Positions 20,015-23,743 of a stretch of DNA of 23,743 nucleotides are shown here, piece after piece. The stretch lies in contig BLXT01003748.1 of NCBI GenBank assembly GCA_019648995.1, positions 30,971-54,713 on the forward strand, in the 5' to 3' direction. The position numbers were made by a program, and so were the translations under genes. The stretch's first letter is position 1. The number at the start of each line of letters is the position of its first letter. This stretch comes from Plakobranchus ocellatus. Taxonomy: Eukaryota > Mollusca > Gastropoda > Plakobranchidae. The notes beneath the pieces were generated by a model, which worked only from the letters and a program-made list of their open reading frames with translations, was not told the origin of the DNA and did no database searches.

Positions 20015-23000
20015 CTAGGAAAAAGGAAAAAAAGTTCACCACTTAAGTAGCCATGCAGGACAGAAACTTTGACCCTTGTGTACGAACACATGCAAACAAT
20101 AAGCTGTGTCAAGAAAACTACCTCTTAATTTCTATGATATACAAAACGCTCCTGAGCTCTTTCCGTAGATAAATGTTTGGGTTTTTTTTTCGTCATATAG
20201 CCCATCCAAGATGATTTCAAGCTATCAGACCCCCATCAGCCCAGGGTGATGGAAGCAGGGCTCAAACTCACACTGACAGTAAAAAGGTCCCTGCAGATCT
20301 CAGGGTGGGTTTGCTAGCCACTGTTCCACCCTATACATTGTCATCATAAAAAAAAAGATAGCGTTTAAATTTGAAAGAAGTGGAAGCGATGATGAATTCA
20401 AATTTGATTTTGAATATCGTCAAATTTAAGCTTTATTTTCTCTCCAAAAAAAAAAAAAATTTTAAATTAAAAAAGATAGAGACCCTGTTGCGGTATTTCG
20501 TTATTATATAAGCATTTTGGTATTTTAACAAAGGTTTAGAAATTATGGAGGCATAATGAGAACATAACTTACCTACCTGTAATTTCACAAATCAAGAGGG
20601 GAGAATTTGAGTTTGGAAAAAACATCTCTTCCAGATTAAGAAATAAAAATGGATTTTTGGAACTTAACATTAACAAAAAATCTTCCCTTTTTCACTCTTA
20701 TTGCATGACCATATCAAAATAACCCTTACAATTTACATTGGGAATACAAAGCTGAAAATTGAACTTTAGGTTCGATTTTAGCTTCATATTTCTATTCATT
20801 GAAGTTCTGTTTAATAGCTAATGAATTGGAATTGCAAAGAGTGTATTCAAATGGGTATTTGAGCTGGCCAAGTCTCCCTTTTTATGTAAAATTTAGAACA
20901 GATGATCAACTTTCAAATCAAATGTTTTGATAATTAATTTCAAAATTAAAAAATATACAAGGCATTCCCAAGAGTATGTCCTTCACACCTACTGGGGCTA
21001 GGGTTAATCAAGTTAGGCTTGTACAAACAAGTTTAATTTGTTAATTGAGCATTGAAGGATTTGGCTGGGTTCAAACATGATTGCTTTTCAAGTTAAATTG
21101 TAATGCATTTGTATGGGTGATCATACATGAGCAATTGCCAAAAGATGGGCCCCAAAATTGTCACATGTTTTACTGCATTTTGAAAAAAAAGAATCTCCAG
21201 TTACAAAAGGGAAAAGCCCAATTGAGTATCAGTGAGGTAATATTCATGCAGATTTGGATAGCAGGAGTATTTTCATGCAATATTGACAAGAGACCTAGGA
21301 GTGAACTGAACTACGGGGTGAGATTCCACACCCCTTGTTTCTAAGCATTTCACTTTTGGTGTTAACTGTTGGATATGATATCTGATCTCTCATTCTGGAT
21401 TTTTTTTTTTTCAACATTGCTTATAATTTCTTCTAGAGATGAGAGGGGAATATTTTGTAAAACAAGTTTTCTTTCAAGCCTAATTTTAACGGTATTCCAA
21501 GAACATAAGTAATTTGTTTTACAAATTGTCATAAAACACTTTTCCAATGGATTTTTGTACCATTTTTTTCCTAAAGTAATTGTATTTGGGATTCTAATAT
21601 TTTGTAGCTATATTATATATTTGTTAAATTTAGGAATCTTCACCGGGTAGCCTACACCTTAGTCCATTATTTTTGTAACACAGTATGTTTTACCTGAGTT
21701 ATTTGTCAACAACAACCTTTTCAATTTCTTTTTAACTAGAAAATATTTTTAATCAATCATCTATTTTTTTTTTTAACGCTTAGGGTTTGCTGTAGCCATA
21801 GTTTAGTCATTCTTTATTTCATGTAAATTGGCTTTAGCCCTGCAAGCCAAATGCACTTTTTACCCTTAACGTAGTTAACATCAGAACCCTCATTGGTGGA
21901 GTAACTTTATGTCACTGGAGTCCAAGTGTCAGACTTGCCCAACTTCTGTGGGCTGCCCAGTCTAGCCCCTGTTGGGATCTAGAGTGAGGTTTGGTTTTCG
22001 TTTACAGCTAGTCCACGACAAGTTTCTAATGGTCAATACTTCATTTTGATGTGCAGATTTTGGGGAACATTCAACAGGAAAAGTTTTAATGAACCTAGAT
22101 CTAATGTGAGTCATCAGACTGCAACCATCAGATTTTGCATGTATCATTAAATTCAAGGTCGTAAATACCGTCAGTTGGCTCTGTTACATATTGCTTTTGG
22201 TTCAATCTCAATAAAACTAATTGCAGAAATGTCTTAAGCTTATTGTTTTTACAATTGTTTGATCAGGAGTACCAATAATTGTTACGTTTAGGTTTTTTTT
22301 TCTTCTCTAAATCAGCCCTTTATTCTACAGAATTCATCAGTCTGATTATGACATGACAAGCTTGGTGGAAGTACTATCTCGGTTTGATAACTTAAATCAA
22401 AACCTTTTTTTTTTCTCTGGAGAAAAATCCAGATCTATTATGACCAATTCTTCACAAAAACTGTAAGTGAGAAGTTAAAAAGGCAATCTACAGCGTTATC
22501 ACTAATATCAGATTGGTCCTGAAACAGTACAGAACTTTTACTGGTGCAGAATTCCAGCCTCACATAGCAATGCTAGAGGCCCTTTTTTTTCAAGTTAATG
22601 TTTTTTGTCTATTTTGTTTGCTGTTCTCTCTTTTAGTTTGTGTAAATTTTTACAGCAACCTTAAACCTTTCTCTGTGTGTGCAATGTTAATCTGTGGACA
22701 AAGATGTAATGTAATGTATTTTTAAATCACCTGTCGCCATTACCTTTCTTTGTCATTATGCAATGCTATTGTTTTCTTTAAATAATGTTTATATAACACA
22801 ACAAGCTTCTTTTATACTTTCTACTGACTGTTCTGCATTTAGTGCGACATTAAAAACTCTTTTTTAAGCGTTCAGGGGTCTGGGATTCTTCATGTACATA
22901 TTGAAGAAAAATTTCCACATTCTGTAAGTGAGTGGTTTTGCCTGCAATTTTCTCCAGCCACAGATATCTCATGCTCAAAATTTGTGTGATTTCTGAAAGC

Positions 23001-23743
23001 TCTTGAAATGCCTTTTAAAATGATAACAAATTTGACTATCTTGCTGAGTTTTGAAATTTCGGGAGTGAAAAAGTAAATTGGTACTTGGAATCTGCCACAT
23101 ACAGTATATTTTTAAGTTCCAGAGCTTATGCACAATTCTAAGTTCTATCTAGCATTTCTTTACCCTTCATTTTCAAGTATGTTTTCTTCATAAATTGTGA
23201 ATTTTGCCTTATTGAGTGACATAGACGCAGTTGTCAGGCTTTTTTTTTTGTTTGCAAACCTTGTGATGGTACAAATCTCGGCATCTTTTGTTAAGAAATA
23301 AAAAAAATTGCGAAAGTGTAAATGGACAAAACACATAATGAAATTCATGAATTCGTCTCTCTCTTCAAGGTTTTTAAGCAAGAACATTTAAATTCCTCCC
23401 TGAATGTTGCAAAATGGATTATCTTTTCCTACCGATACCAGGGAAAGAATTCTAGATGAAATTGTCGAAACAGGTGGTTTTGTTGTGACGGGAAATGACT
23501 GGGGCATTAAACCTCATTAATATCTAGCCATTCAGATATATCAGATATGACAAGTAAAAGTTTACAAAGGGCATTGCATGAGTTTCATACTCAGCCTGCA
23601 TGTTTATGTTTATGAACATTCTTTTCTGCTGTAGCCAAAATGAAAAGCATATTTTGTCCATAGACTTAACACTGAGGATACTGCTCTTCATTTGGCTATG
23701 GCAGTTTTGGATTGCCCCTCTTCCTTTCAATACACATCCCCCC
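20015..23743 (-). other. Presumed intron upstream of the minus-strand penultimate exon
   Basis: No further minus-strand exon with good splice sites and coding character was found up to the window's end. The stretch contains SINE copy 2 (20201-20331), an AT-rich 10-bp inverted repeat (20365-20374 with 20420-20429), a G+C-richer patch about 21880-22030, and two consecutive hairpins around a T10 run (22381-22433). Open frames such as 21962-22156 minus and 23160-23387 minus lack family motifs. Short exons could have been missed. Confidence 0.4.
20201..20331 (-). mobile_element. tRNA-derived SINE, copy 2
   Basis: On the minus strand the element starts near 20331 with GGGTGGAACAGTGGCTAG. It has an A-box-like TGGAACAGTGG (20328-20318) and a degraded B-box-like AGTTTGAGCCC (20268-20258). 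It shares GGTCCCTGCAGATCTCA and CTAGCCACTGT (plus-strand words) with copy 1 and aligns to it through the 3' segment. The B box is more diverged and A-to-B spacing is 6 nt longer, so this copy is older or from a different subfamily. It lies about 190 bp upstream of the acceptor at 20015, on the same strand as the gene, inside the presumed intron. Confidence 0.75.

Noticed and set aside
1-23743. CRISPR array, phage or bacterial-type defence system
   Set aside because: No regularly spaced repeats, no operon-like gene packing and no ribosome binding site context; intron structure and SINEs show animal nuclear DNA.
1-23743. Canonical tRNA, rRNA or snRNA genes
   Set aside because: Only the two SINE heads carry tRNA-like boxes, and both are part of longer repeats with diverged arms; no intact RNA gene was seen.

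Overview
This is an AT-rich animal (metazoan) genomic window, roughly one third G+C by eye. It has interrupted genes with GT-AG introns, long introns, microsatellites, many A/T homopolymers and tRNA-derived SINEs. No ORF of bacterial type, no operon and no CRISPR array is present. An invertebrate is likely, perhaps a mollusc. The lineage is inferred only from base composition, SINE style and recurrent TAGATCTA, TACATGTA and TAGGCCTA palindromes.

The left part (1 to about 5.99 kb) is the 3' end of a plus-strand gene recognised as PPM1G (PP2C-gamma, a metal-dependent Ser/Thr phosphatase). A 94-nt exon (2158-2251) carries the MSSQEVVD motif. A terminal exon (5056-5448) carries [13 protein letters not shown], a long acidic tail and a basic, NLS-like patch. 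A 2.8-kb intron with a (TC)30 tract separates them. A 3'UTR follows, with AATAAA at 5969-5974. Positions 1-2157 are part of the preceding intron; its exon lies outside the window.

The middle (about 6.0-18.3 kb) has no gene I can support. It holds short repeats, hairpins, a G-rich tract, a 29-bp tandem duplication, a tRNA-derived SINE (16542-16665, minus strand) and an A23 run that ends in NNN (17512-17537).

The right part (about 18.3-23.7 kb) appears to hold the 3' end of a second, minus-strand gene, convergent with PPM1G. Two phase-compatible exons (20014-19894 and 18922-18879) encode an acidic C-terminal tail ending SESEYHD. I could not identify the protein. A second SINE copy (20201-20331, minus) lies just upstream of its penultimate exon, inside the presumed intron. 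A possible decayed pogo/Tigger-like transposon end lies at 18301-18360.

I found no convincing new biological system. The best leads are the unidentified acidic-tail gene, the SINE pair, and a 21-bp motif present three times in mixed orientation at the left edge.
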